Origin: a virus
Reading direction: 5' to 3' (one strand)
Virus record (IMG/VR): IMGVR_UViG_3300030061_003765
Location: 1-41,364 of that record
DNA length: 41,364 nt
A program made the translations under genes and the position numbers. Numbering within the stretch: position 1 is the stretch's first letter; every line of letters begins with the position of its first letter. Shown here piece after piece: positions 6,386 through 13,724 of this stretch. The notes below the pieces were generated by a model that saw only the letters and a program-made list of their open reading frames with translations, was not told the DNA's origin and did no database searches.

Positions 6386-7132
6386 TTATTCAATTTTATT
6401 TTTTTCATATTCTATTATTAAATCTCTATATAATAATTTTACTACTATCAACCCAAAAACTATCCAAATTAACATAATTGAACCAGTGGCAAAACCTGAT
6501 GTTGCTATATTAAAATTATGGATCCCATGGTAAAGTACAGCTGTAGTGTACCCTGCTATAAAATATAAAATTGATTTTAATTTTGGTTTTCCTGCTAATA
6601 AATAAGTAGCTACACTATTAGATTTACTTGGGGATTTGATAATTTTACTTAATCCAATCCAATAGCCAAATAGTAAACCACAATTCATATGAATTAAAGT
6701 GGCATTAAAAGGTCTGGATTTTAATACAAAGGGTCCATATTCTTGATAGTACCCAAAATTTTCTAATAATGCAAAACCCAACCCTACCATACCAAAATAT
6801 AACATATAAGTTACAGGATGTAATGTTTTTTCTTTCCTAAAGTTAATTATCATAATTATAAACATTATATATTTTACTAGTTCTTCCCTAGCAGCAACTA
6901 CTTTAAAATTAACATCAAAAACATCACCGAATACATAAAATTTATTCCAATGAGAAAATGGTAAATTTAGAAAATCAAGTAAACCTATAGATAATATTCC
7001 AGCAATAACACAATATATACAGTTTTTAAATTGTATTGATCCTTGTGGTGAAGTTAAATATAAAATAAAGGTATATAATAGTGGTGGGAAAATGACTAAT
7101 AAAGTCACAATGAAGTTAAATCCTAGTAGCAT
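6386..7132 (-). CDS. PrsW-family intramembrane protease-like protein (248 aa)
   Basis: A polytopic membrane protein (about seven hydrophobic segments) carrying the signature blocks of the PrsW / RsiW-degrading glutamic protease family: an EE pair at Glu83-Glu84 in AAREELVKYIMF, GLGFALLENFGYY with Glu124-Asn125, an R...A..IH block with His148, and YHGIHNF with His202 and His205. In Bacillus, PrsW cleaves an anti-sigma factor in the membrane to release a stress sigma factor; here the substrate is unknown. Length is normal for the family and all motif residues appear present, so activity is plausible. It follows a 99-base gap and has a TATAAATAT motif at 7204-7213. Confidence 0.75.
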   Translation of the reverse strand: MLLGFNFIVTLLVIFPPLLYTFILYLTSPQGSIQFKNCIYCVIAGILSIGLLDFLNLPFSHWNKFYVFGDVFDVNFKVVAAREELVKYIMFIIMIINFRKEKTLHPVTYMLYFGMVGLGFALLENFGYYQEYGPFVLKSRPFNATLIHMNCGLLFGYWIGLSKIIKSPSKSNSVATYLLAGKPKLKSILYFIAGYTTAVLYHGIHNFNIATSGFATGSIMLIWIVFGLIVVKLLYRDLIIEYEKNKIE

Positions 7133-7203
7133 ATCATTTATTTAATAAAAGTTAATATTAGAAAACTACTTTTATTAAAAACTATTGAGAATGCAACTAT
7201 GGT

Positions 7204-7213
7204 TATAAATATT
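7204..7213 (-). promoter_or_regulatory. AATATTTATA motif upstream of the PrsW-like gene
   Basis: Minus-strand AATATTTATA in the 99-base gap before the protease gene, 71 bases from its start. No TTTG box is visible at the class-1 spacing. Weak candidate only. Confidence 0.2.
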
Positions 7214-7231
7214 AAAAAATATATTAATATT

Positions 7232-7579
7232 TTAATTTTTCCAAAAAACTTGTATACATATTAAAATAACAGCTAATAAAAGTGATATAATAGTTTTAAT
7301 ATTAAAAGCTTCATTGAAAAAATAATTAACTAGAATAGCATATATTACCATTCCGATTCCAAAACCTATAAATCTAGTTGGCCATAATAGACCATCCATA
7401 CCCTCTACTGTGTATTTTGTTCCCCATAAGTAAAGGAAAGATATTGGAATCCCTATAACAGCCATTACCCATTCATGTTCTTTAAACCAATCCCATTTAA
7501 ATTGACCATTTAATTGAAAAAATACAATTATATGAGCTAATAAAAAGAATAATATACCATATAATAAACTTATATTCAT
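7232..7579 (-). CDS. Four-span membrane protein (115 aa)
   Basis: Four hydrophobic segments at about residues 3-22, 38-53, 68-86 and 95-112, with a soluble loop FKWDWFKEHEW between the first two. Family not recognised; the architecture resembles small DMT/EmrE-like or DUF membrane proteins. Its start overlaps the stop of the 49-residue ORF upstream (ATGA). Confidence 0.6.
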   Translation of the reverse strand: MNISLLYGILFFLLAHIIVFFQLNGQFKWDWFKEHEWVMAVIGIPISFLYLWGTKYTVEGMDGLLWPTRFIGFGIGMVIYAILVNYFFNEAFNIKTIISLLLAVILICIQVFWKN

Positions 7580-7725
7580 AATTTAGTTGAACCTTCAAAC
7601 ATTTTATCTTTTAATTCTTCTCTTCTATATTCTATTGCTTTTTGAATAAAATATAATTCTCTACTATCACAATTAGAAATATACTTACAAGCATCTTCTA
7701 ATAAATTTTTATCATCTATAGTCAT
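7576..7725 (-). CDS. Hypothetical small protein (49 aa)
   Basis: ATG at 7725 to TGA at 7576, coupled by ATGA overlap to the four-span membrane gene. Begins MTIDDKNLLEDACKYI; predicted two helices with a cluster of charged residues (YRREELKDKMF). No family recognised, but the tight packing supports it. Confidence 0.55.
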   Translation of the reverse strand: MTIDDKNLLEDACKYISNCDSRELYFIQKAIEYRREELKDKMFEGSTKL

Positions 7726-7728
7726 AAT

Positions 7729-7845
7729 TTAAAATGTTACTTTATTTGCTAATGATTCTAAAATTACTTTAGCCATAAGAGGACATCCATCCTCTATTAA
7801 CATAATAGCTCTTTGTAATTCTTTATATACTTCTTCTTTATCCAT
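7729..7845 (-). CDS. Hypothetical small protein (38 aa)
   Basis: ATG at 7845 with the AAAAGTTATG start context, TAA at 7729, 3 bases before the next ORF. Begins MDKEEVYKELQRAIMLI and looks like a TPR-like helical hairpin. No function assigned. Confidence 0.55.
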   Translation of the reverse strand: MDKEEVYKELQRAIMLIEDGCPLMAKVILESLANKVTF

Positions 7846-7859
7846 AACTTTTATTTTTA

Positions 7860-8108
7860 TTATCCTAATATTAAATTATTATTTTCTAACCCAACCTTCC
7901 AAAATCTAGTATGCCATAATCCTTTTCTTACACCTTCAATAATGTAATCATCTTCTACATGGCCCTCATCAGCATAAGTTGCTATCATTACTATACCCAT
8001 ATCAAAAAAATCTCGGGCATCATCACGTCTGCCTTCTTTAATTGCTCTTAATCCATTTTCCCAAGCTTTTGTTACTGGGTTGTTTGTAATTTGTGATTTT
8101 AATTTCAT
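7860..8108 (-). CDS. Hypothetical protein (82 aa)
   Basis: Soluble protein, helical N-terminal half (AWENGLRAIKEGRRDDARDF, TPR-like) and an aromatic C-terminal part. Not recognised. It is the first gene after a strong candidate promoter (8130-8161) and has an AAAAAGTTATG start context. Confidence 0.65.
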   Translation of the reverse strand: MKLKSQITNNPVTKAWENGLRAIKEGRRDDARDFFDMGIVMIATYADEGHVEDDYIIEGVRKGLWHTRFWKVGLENNNLILG

Positions 8109-8129
8109 AACTTTTTATTTTTATTTGCC

Positions 8130-8161
8130 TAAATATAAGTAAACTAATTCCAGAAGCCAAA
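8130..8161 (-). promoter_or_regulatory. Candidate promoter TTTGGCTT-N16-TATATTTA
   Basis: Minus-strand TTTG (8158-8161) with full GGCTT extension, 20 bases, TATATTTA (8130-8137), 21 bases before the start at 8108. One of the two best copies of the motif. It lies in the 85-base divergent gap opposite the HNH gene. Confidence 0.7.
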
Positions 8162-8193
8162 TATTTTATAAAAGAAAGCAAATATTTATTTGT

Positions 8194-8694
8194 ATGGAAT
8201 CAATTTTAGTTTTAAATAATGATTACACCCCTATTAATGTTACAGGATTAAATAGAGCTTTTAAATTAGTTTATCTAGGGAAAGCTGAGGTTGTTGAGTC
8301 TAATGATGATAAACCTATTATTACTAGTGTTAAGATTTTTAAACGTCCTACTATTATAAGACTATTAAATTATATTACTGTTCCATTTAGGAAGGTAACT
8401 TTAAATAGAGAAAATATTTTTAAAAGAGATGGATATCATTGCCTATATTGTGGTGATAGAGACCGTGATAAATTAACTATAGATCATGTTATACCTAAAT
8501 CAAAGGGTGGAAAAAATACTTGGAAAAACTTAGCTACTTGTTGTAGATCTTGTAACGTAGAAAAAGATAATAAAACTTTAGAAGAGGCTAATTTAAAACT
8601 TGAATATCAACCTTACAGGCCTACATATCTTCAATTTGTGAAAAACATAAATGTCAATGGGGGTAAAAATTGGTTACCCTATTTATTTTCTTGA
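8194..8694 (+). CDS. HNH endonuclease (166 aa), only plus-strand gene
   Basis: A McrA-type HNH nuclease with an N-terminal domain starting MESILVLNNDYTPINVTGL, found in many bacterial HNH proteins. The catalytic part has zinc ligands Cys83-x2-Cys86 and Cys117-x2-Cys120, the Asp97-His98 pair in IDHVIPKSKGG, and Asn112. These residues suggest an active metal-dependent nuclease. It is the only gene on the plus strand, and its 3' end overlaps the convergent J-domain gene by 16 bases, which fits insertion as a free-standing mobile (homing-like) gene, though it could also have been domesticated for host DNA degradation. Confidence 0.85.
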   Translation: MESILVLNNDYTPINVTGLNRAFKLVYLGKAEVVESNDDKPIITSVKIFKRPTIIRLLNYITVPFRKVTLNRENIFKRDGYHCLYCGDRDRDKLTIDHVIPKSKGGKNTWKNLATCCRSCNVEKDNKTLEEANLKLEYQPYRPTYLQFVKNINVNGGKNWLPYLFS

Positions 8695-9203
8695 TCTGTT
8701 CTAGGTATTATATCGTAGTTTTCTTTTAAATGTTTTAATGTTAATTCTTTGTTTCCATTTGAATTATTATACCAATCCCATGCTATGGATTTTTGTTTGT
8801 CTATAATATCATTCTCTATTACTTGGCATGAAGATTCAAATAATGGAATCATATCATCTGTTATTAGATCTTCTATATCAATATTAAATTTTTCAGCAAT
8901 AATATATAAACCTATAATATCTTGGTTTCTATAATAATTTGATATTTTATTAAATTCTTCATCATCTCCTCCTTTATCAGGGTGTAATACTTTTGATAAT
9001 TTTTTAAATATAGGTTTACATAAATTATTTGCTATACGTTCAGGGAGGGGGTCAACAGTAATTGGTGTATTATTAGATTCATCAGTGTTAACTAGTACAA
9101 AATCTTCTTCAAACTGTTGTACATAAACATCAAACTGTTTTTGAGTTTCATTTTCCTCTTCTTGTAAGAATTTATATTTATAGATCCATTTTTTATAAGA
9201 CAC
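8679..9203 (-). CDS. J-domain-containing protein (174 aa)
   Basis: Residues 63-92 resemble the second half of a DnaJ J-domain, with the invariant HPD at 74-76 (KVLHPDKGGDDEEF) followed by the usual helix with ISNYYRN. The J-domain stimulates Hsp70 ATPase; no Gly/Phe or zinc-finger region is present, so it is a J-like protein rather than a full DnaJ. The N-terminus is acidic and low complexity. It may recruit host DnaK for phage assembly or replication; together with the GroEL end at 41114-41364 it indicates phage investment in chaperone control. It ends convergently against the HNH gene. Confidence 0.7.
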   Translation of the reverse strand: MSYKKWIYKYKFLQEEENETQKQFDVYVQQFEEDFVLVNTDESNNTPITVDPLPERIANNLCKPIFKKLSKVLHPDKGGDDEEFNKISNYYRNQDIIGLYIIAEKFNIDIEDLITDDMIPLFESSCQVIENDIIDKQKSIAWDWYNNSNGNKELTLKHLKENYDIIPRTDQENK

Positions 9204-9204
9204 T

Positions 9205-9846
9205 TTAGGTTATATTATGTTTATTTAAGAATTCTTGAAGATATTTCCCATCTTTGATATGCACCCACCCATCACTAAGTTCTCTTATTAAAAAACCATC
9301 CTCATCAACATACTTGTTGTAAACGTCAATAAAGGTATAACCATTTTCCTTACATTTTTTATCTAATATTTTATTAAAATATAAATAAGCTAATTTTCTT
9401 TCCTCATCAGTACCAAAGTAAGGAGTATCAATCCCAGGACAATCACTTTCTCTGGAAGGTGGAACAACATTGTACACACAAACTTCCCTAAGTTTAATGC
9501 TTAATTTATTTAAATTTAATTTAATAGCCTCAAAATAATTATCAATCATTTTATCTATAATACTTTGATATGTTGTAGATTCATTTACATGTTTGTAAAC
9601 ATGACATCTACAATCTATTTCTCCAAAACTCCAGATTAAAGTATCACCATTTTTAAGATCAAATTCACTAATATCTACTAAATCTAATTTTTTTATCCCA
9701 AAATTAAAACATAACACTGCCCCAATGTGATGATGTTTTACATTCCAAGGCCAACCATTTTTTTTAGATGCTGTTATTTGTCCTTTAGTTATATCAGGTT
9801 GTGCTGTTTCTCCTCCACCACTATCTCCTACTGTATGTATTGCCAT
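9205..9846 (-). CDS. SGNH-like hydrolase family protein (213 aa)
   Basis: Resembles a family of SGNH/GDSL-like proteins common in phage and Bacteroidetes glycan loci. Visible blocks are VGDS (Ser at 9), the HHHIGAVL block near 38, FGEIDCRCHV at about 74-83, the VPPS block at about 128-131, GTDEERKLAY, and SDGWVHI near the C-terminus as the Asp/His region. These suggest an esterase or acyl-transfer activity on a glycan, but the nucleophile region is GDSGGG rather than the common GDSHS, so activity is uncertain. It lies 1 base from the J-domain gene. Confidence 0.6.
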   Translation of the reverse strand: MAIHTVGDSGGGETAQPDITKGQITASKKNGWPWNVKHHHIGAVLCFNFGIKKLDLVDISEFDLKNGDTLIWSFGEIDCRCHVYKHVNESTTYQSIIDKMIDNYFEAIKLNLNKLSIKLREVCVYNVVPPSRESDCPGIDTPYFGTDEERKLAYLYFNKILDKKCKENGYTFIDVYNKYVDEDGFLIRELSDGWVHIKDGKYLQEFLNKHNIT

Positions 9847-9860
9847 TTAAATGGTATCTA

Positions 9861-9986
9861 TTAATTTCTTTTTCTGTATTCTATTTTAAATTGGCGTAAT
9901 CCTTCAAACATATCTTTTTCATATAATGATTTGTTTTTAGGATTAGCTATCCAATCTTTCCAAGTATATCGAGGGAATTTTTCCAT
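9861..9986 (-). CDS. Hypothetical basic protein (41 aa)
   Basis: ATG at 9986, TAA at 9861. Begins MEKFPRYTWKDWIANPKN and ends EYRKRN; basic and aromatic. No family. A small ORF without coupling, supported mainly by packing between neighbours; moderate doubt. Confidence 0.5.
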   Translation of the reverse strand: MEKFPRYTWKDWIANPKNKSLYEKDMFEGLRQFKIEYRKRN

Positions 9987-10012
9987 ATACCTATAAATAT
10001 GAAAAGAATATA

Positions 10013-10282
10013 TTAAATGATTCCCAATTCTCTAGCTCTAGTATAACCAACTATTCTACCATCATCTAGCGCATATTTTCTTTTTGTTTTTGGTAAAGAT
10101 TCTTGAACTTGCTCCCAGTCTAACATCCCTTTAGGATATTTTGTTTCTGTTTTTATAGGTCCATCTTTTGTTTTTGATAAATCATAAAACCAAGTTGTGA
10201 CTGAACCATCTGAATGTTTAACTACTCTAGTATATTTTTCTTTTATTTCTACTGGTTGTTCTACTGGTCTACCTCTTTTCAT
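10013..10282 (-). CDS. Hypothetical protein with AT-hook-like start (89 aa)
   Basis: Begins MKRGRPVEQPVEIKEK; the KRGRP core resembles an AT-hook minor-groove DNA-binding motif. The rest is a beta-rich segment (SDGSVTTWFYDLS) with a basic C-terminus (LPKTKRKYALDDGR). Perhaps a small DNA-binding protein. Its start overlaps the stop of the preceding 40-residue ORF. Confidence 0.5.
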   Translation of the reverse strand: MKRGRPVEQPVEIKEKYTRVVKHSDGSVTTWFYDLSKTKDGPIKTETKYPKGMLDWEQVQESLPKTKRKYALDDGRIVGYTRARELGII

Positions 10283-10401
10283 TGTTTTTTCCTTTTACCT
10301 CGTTTATTTCCTTTAGCTTGTTTATTCTCTATTATCAGTTTTTCAGCTATTATTTGCCTATATATAGGACTTTCCATTTCACAATAATATCTGCCTTTCA
10401 T
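10279..10401 (-). CDS. Hypothetical basic protein (40 aa)
   Basis: ATG at 10401 overlaps the stop of the preceding ORF (ATGA), and its own stop overlaps the next start. C-terminus is strongly basic (KQAKGNKRGKRKKQ), suggesting nucleic acid binding. Coupling on both sides supports it as a real gene. Confidence 0.55.
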   Translation of the reverse strand: MKGRYYCEMESPIYRQIIAEKLIIENKQAKGNKRGKRKKQ

Positions 10402-10481
10402 GATTTTTCTTTTTCTCCTTGGTATACCCAAATTCCTATTAGGGCTAATCCAATCATAAATGTTATAACTATTTCTATCAT
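10398..10481 (-). CDS. Single-span membrane peptide (27 aa)
   Basis: ATG at 10481, TGA at 10398. MIEIVITFMIGLALIGIW forms a hydrophobic helix, followed by a short charged tail (QGEKEKS). Coupled by ATGA overlap to the next ORF. Small membrane peptide; function unknown. Confidence 0.5.
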   Translation of the reverse strand: MIEIVITFMIGLALIGIWVYQGEKEKS

Positions 10482-10484
10482 TTT

Positions 10485-10937
10485 TTATTTTTTAACTTTT
10501 AATTCCATTGCTTTGATATGTTTACATCTTCTATCTTTTGCTCTCCATGTACCAGGACAATCACAATATATTTTACCTGAATCTGGGTAGTATTTTGTTG
10601 TATATTCTACATCTTTTGAGCTACTACTAACATGAGTCTCTACGATAGGTTCTGTTCTTTTTTTAGTTTTTAATTTGGGTTTAATCCAAATTAAGTCTTT
10701 TAATGTTGTTAATGGGTGGACTTTTTGAAATGTTGGTAATACTCTTTTATCACCATTACTATCTATATAAAGTGAAGGTGCCATGTAGGCATGCTCTACT
10801 TCATAATAAAATCTTTGTATATTCACAAACTTACCTAATCCTCTAGGTTTGAAAGAATATTGTGAGGAATCATTATGAACTATTCTAGTTCTTAGATTAC
10901 CATATTTGTTTAAATTTTGAAATTTGAATAATGCCAT
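10485..10937 (-). CDS. SWIM zinc-finger protein (150 aa)
   Basis: A C-terminal SWIM finger CxCx(n)CxH is visible: Cys125, Cys127, Cys138, His140 in YCDCPGTW...RCKHIKAM. SWIM domains bind DNA, RNA or proteins, and occur in Swi2/Snf2 proteins, transposase-related proteins and RecQ/Rad51 accessory factors. The N-terminal 110 residues are basic and unclassified. It is the first gene after the promoter at 10955-10986 and starts in the AAGGTTATG context. Confidence 0.7.
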   Translation of the reverse strand: MALFKFQNLNKYGNLRTRIVHNDSSQYSFKPRGLGKFVNIQRFYYEVEHAYMAPSLYIDSNGDKRVLPTFQKVHPLTTLKDLIWIKPKLKTKKRTEPIVETHVSSSSKDVEYTTKYYPDSGKIYCDCPGTWRAKDRRCKHIKAMELKVKK

Positions 10938-10954
10938 AACCTTAATTTATGACA

Positions 10955-10986
10955 TAAATATAACATCCATTTAACGGGAAGCCAAG
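10955..10986 (-). promoter_or_regulatory. Candidate promoter CTTGGCTT-N16-TATATTTA
   Basis: Minus-strand CTTG (10983-10986) with GGCTT extension, 20 bases, TATATTTA (10955-10962), 17 bases before the SWIM gene start. Confidence 0.65.
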
Positions 10987-11011
10987 CAAAATGTAAATTA
11001 GGAATTTGAAA

Positions 11012-12160
11012 TTATGGAGCGTCTGTTACTCTATCTCCTGAAACCATATTAACAGAAGTCATAATATACTGAGCATTATCAAAACAATTTAATTCAGTCC
11101 AATTAGCAGCAAATGATCCACTTTCCCCATTTCCTCCAAATTGCCACCAAGCAATACCATTTGCTACTTGTGAATGTTGGTTTAAATCTTTAGGTGTTCC
11201 CCCATTATATAACTCATTAATTTCATCTTGGGTAAATGCTGTATTCCAAAGTGACATATTTTGCAATGAACCTGAGTAAGGATCTATACCTCCTGCTGTG
11301 AAAGTATTAGAAGTTCCTATTTGTGGATCTTGACTACCATTAACACCTATTGTAGTACTAGAACCAAAACTACCACTTCCTCTTTTCACACCATTAACAT
11401 AAATACTTCCTGTACCATCAGAAAATACTGCAAGAACATTTTGCCATGTGTTACTTATAGGAGCTATATTAGTTCTTATTCGCTCTGTACCTTGTCCTAA
11501 TTTTTTTATTTCAAAATTCCATCTTCCTGCTGGTGGAGAACCAGGTGTACCAAAGTTATCATGCATTAAGATATATCCATTACTTGTATTTGCATTATCA
11601 ATTATAGTACCATCATCTGGTGGATCTGATATTAAAGGTTTAGCCCAAACTGATATAGTAAAATTATTAGTTGGTGATAACCCTGCATTTTGTGGGGTTG
11701 AAAATCTTTGTAAAGTTAAAGGAGTAGAATATGGTGGTGGACCTGGGTCAAATAACATAGAAAATTGATTATTATAAACAGGTGGTGGTGTTGAACCTCC
11801 TGCTATTTCTGGTAGGAAAGTTCTATGTTGGTTTAATTCATCTGGGGTTATGTTTATAGTTGTAGCCCCTTCTACAAAAGTTACACTACAATTACCTGCT
11901 CCTCTTATAAAAGATTCAGATATTGGGATTGTAATTCCTGGGGTAAGGTCAAAAGATGAATTACCTTCAGGAACAACTACACCTAACTGGTAATCATTTA
12001 CAACAATCATCTCTCTTGAAATATTTGAGAAGCTTGAAAATGAAGATCCTGATAGATATTTTGGGATTGATGACGGGTATATTTGGGCAGAATTAGGAGT
12101 TATTTCTAAAACTGCATATGAAGAACCTGTGGATTGATTATTAAATGTAAAACTAGCCAT
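11012..12160 (-). CDS. LamG-domain virion protein / tail adhesin (382 aa)
   Basis: Residues about 150-320 form a concanavalin A/LamG (laminin G 3-type) fold: NNFTISVWAKP, GRWNFEIKK, TWQNVLAVFSDGTGSIYVNG, then GSLQNMSLWNTAFTQDEINE with a Pro-Lys ending, a hallmark of these jelly-roll lectin domains. The N-terminal 140 residues are Ser/Gly/Thr-rich and beta-like, with a Pro-rich linker GGSTPPPVYNN. Low Cys and Ser/Asn/Gly richness suit a virion fibre or decoration protein that binds host glycan. It follows a TATAAATAT-type motif 12 bases before its start and is downstream in transcription of the PrkA-YeaH-SpoVR cluster. Confidence 0.75.
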   Translation of the reverse strand: MASFTFNNQSTGSSYAVLEITPNSAQIYPSSIPKYLSGSSFSSFSNISREMIVVNDYQLGVVVPEGNSSFDLTPGITIPISESFIRGAGNCSVTFVEGATTINITPDELNQHRTFLPEIAGGSTPPPVYNNQFSMLFDPGPPPYSTPLTLQRFSTPQNAGLSPTNNFTISVWAKPLISDPPDDGTIIDNANTSNGYILMHDNFGTPGSPPAGRWNFEIKKLGQGTERIRTNIAPISNTWQNVLAVFSDGTGSIYVNGVKRGSGSFGSSTTIGVNGSQDPQIGTSNTFTAGGIDPYSGSLQNMSLWNTAFTQDEINELYNGGTPKDLNQHSQVANGIAWWQFGGNGESGSFAANWTELNCFDNAQYIMTSVNMVSGDRVTDAP

Positions 12161-12172
12161 AAATGTATATAA

Positions 12173-12182
12173 TATAAATATT
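12173..12182 (-). promoter_or_regulatory. AATATTTATA motif upstream of the LamG gene
   Basis: Minus-strand AATATTTATA 12 bases before the ATG of the virion protein. No TTTGGCTT box at class-1 spacing. If this element is a real promoter, its place before a structural gene would fit late transcription. Confidence 0.3.
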
Positions 12183-12197
12183 AAATAAAAAATAAAA

Positions 12198-13724
12198 TTA
12201 CATCATTCCATAATGAGATATTTCATCCACACGTCCTTCTTCATCTTCACTAATTAAATAAACTGGGTAGTTCCAAAGTTGGGCTATATTATAAACAACA
12301 TCATCCGCCTCAATTTCATCTAATCTTAAATTATTTCTTTTATTATGGGTTAAAATTAAACTTCTATCTCCATCTTTATCAAATTCTGTAACTTGAATAT
12401 CTGGTAGGTATCTTTCCCTATTGTATTGTTTTGATAAGGTCTCTATAATGTTTTTATATCCTTCTTCATCATGTATTGAAGATATATTATATTCCTTAGA
12501 TTTTTCAATGTCCGTTACTTCAAACAATTTCATATCCCTAATTACCTTAGGAGATAAATATTGTGATACAAATGAATCATCTCTATAATTAGCTGCTGCA
12601 TATATTATTTCTTTTCTCCAATCTTTACCTATTAATTCAGGAAACCATTTTTTATCTTCTTCTGTTGGATTTTCACACATTCTTTTTATATCCATAAAAA
12701 TATTAAATCCCATAGTATAAGGATTAATACCTGAGTAATAATCACTGTTGTATGCAGGTTGTGTTATAACACTTGTATGATGTTTTATAAACTCTAACAT
12801 AAAACCTTCACTTAAATATCCTTTATCATATAAACTATTAACTATATAATAATGGGAAAAAGTAGCGAATCCCTCATTAATCATTTTAGTTTGAGCTTGT
12901 GGATAAAAATATTGAGACACTTTTCTACAAATTCTAACAATTTCCTTTTTCCATGTTGGTAATGATGGAGAATGTTTTTCAATGAAATATAAAATATTTT
13001 CTTCAGGTTGGCTAGGATGTATATTTCTTTTTCTTCTTTTTTTCTTTTTGGATTTATAATTAGGAATAGTTTCCCATAAGGGGTTGTAATCTTTTCTTTC
13101 AAATTCTAAAGCCTCTAAAAATCTTTTTTTTTCTTTTTCTGGGGAGAGTTTTGTTGGTTTTTTATATTTGTCAACCCCATAATCTTGAATGGCATGACAT
13201 GCATCTAGTACTTCTTCTACAGTTTCAGGACCATATATTTCTTCACATTTTAATATATAATCTCTAGCAAATTTCATATAAGCAACAATAGTATCAGCAT
13301 TGGTCCATTGTTTAAACATATAATTATTTTTGAAAAAATGATTGTGTCCCATTCCGGCATGAGCAATAACTAATAACATCAAGCATGTAGTATTATCCTC
13401 CATATTATAAGAAATGCAAGGGTTTGAGTTTATAATCATTTCATAACTTAATCCCATTTGTCCTCGCTTATATGCTGATTGTTGTTGAGAAAAATTTTTA
13501 CCAAATGACCAATGGGGGTATGATATTGGCAGACCTATTAATGACATTGCATCTAATAATTGTTCAGATGTGACTACTTCATATTGGTTAGTATAAATGT
13601 CTATATTTAGTTCTTCTTTTGCTATTATCTCGCACAGTTTGTCTGCTTCCTCTAAGGCTTCAAAAGTCCATTCAGATTTATCAAATAAATCTTTATAATA
13701 TTCCTTAGATTTTAATTTAGACAT
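12198..13724 (-). CDS. spoVR: SpoVR family protein (508 aa), YcgB-like
   Basis: A full-length SpoVR homologue (E. coli YcgB is about 510 residues). Family features are visible: SYPHWSFGKNF, RGQMGLSYEMIINSNPC, and the VIAHAGMGHNHFFKNNYMF block rich in His and Asn, followed by a long helical region. SpoVR proteins are needed for spore cortex formation in Bacillus and belong to the PrkA/YeaH/YcgB stress group in other bacteria; their biochemistry is unknown. The frame is open to 13778, but I chose ATG 13724 (MSKLKSKEYYKDLFDK), which overlaps the YeaH stop by 8 bases and matches where the family homology begins. Confidence 0.9.
   Translation of the reverse strand: MSKLKSKEYYKDLFDKSEWTFEALEEADKLCEIIAKEELNIDIYTNQYEVVTSEQLLDAMSLIGLPISYPHWSFGKNFSQQQSAYKRGQMGLSYEMIINSNPCISYNMEDNTTCLMLLVIAHAGMGHNHFFKNNYMFKQWTNADTIVAYMKFARDYILKCEEIYGPETVEEVLDACHAIQDYGVDKYKKPTKLSPEKEKKRFLEALEFERKDYNPLWETIPNYKSKKKKRRKRNIHPSQPEENILYFIEKHSPSLPTWKKEIVRICRKVSQYFYPQAQTKMINEGFATFSHYYIVNSLYDKGYLSEGFMLEFIKHHTSVITQPAYNSDYYSGINPYTMGFNIFMDIKRMCENPTEEDKKWFPELIGKDWRKEIIYAAANYRDDSFVSQYLSPKVIRDMKLFEVTDIEKSKEYNISSIHDEEGYKNIIETLSKQYNRERYLPDIQVTEFDKDGDRSLILTHNKRNNLRLDEIEADDVVYNIAQLWNYPVYLISEDEEGRVDEISHYGMM

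Noticed and set aside
7133-7260. Minus-strand hydrophobic frame of about 40 codons in the gap before the PrsW-like gene
   Set aside because: It lacks an ATG, GTG or TTG start in frame after the preceding stop.
9992-10001. CATATTTATA as a promoter for the 41-residue ORF
   Set aside because: It is only 5 bases from the ATG, and no partner box is present at class-1 spacing.
10282-10590. Plus-strand 102-codon hydrophobic frame
   Set aside because: It is antisense to three coupled small ORFs and the SWIM gene end; Phe/Ser/Ile-rich composition is what antisense AT-rich sequence gives.
11448-11768. Plus-strand frame across the LamG gene
   Set aside because: Antisense to a clear structural domain; no start signal.
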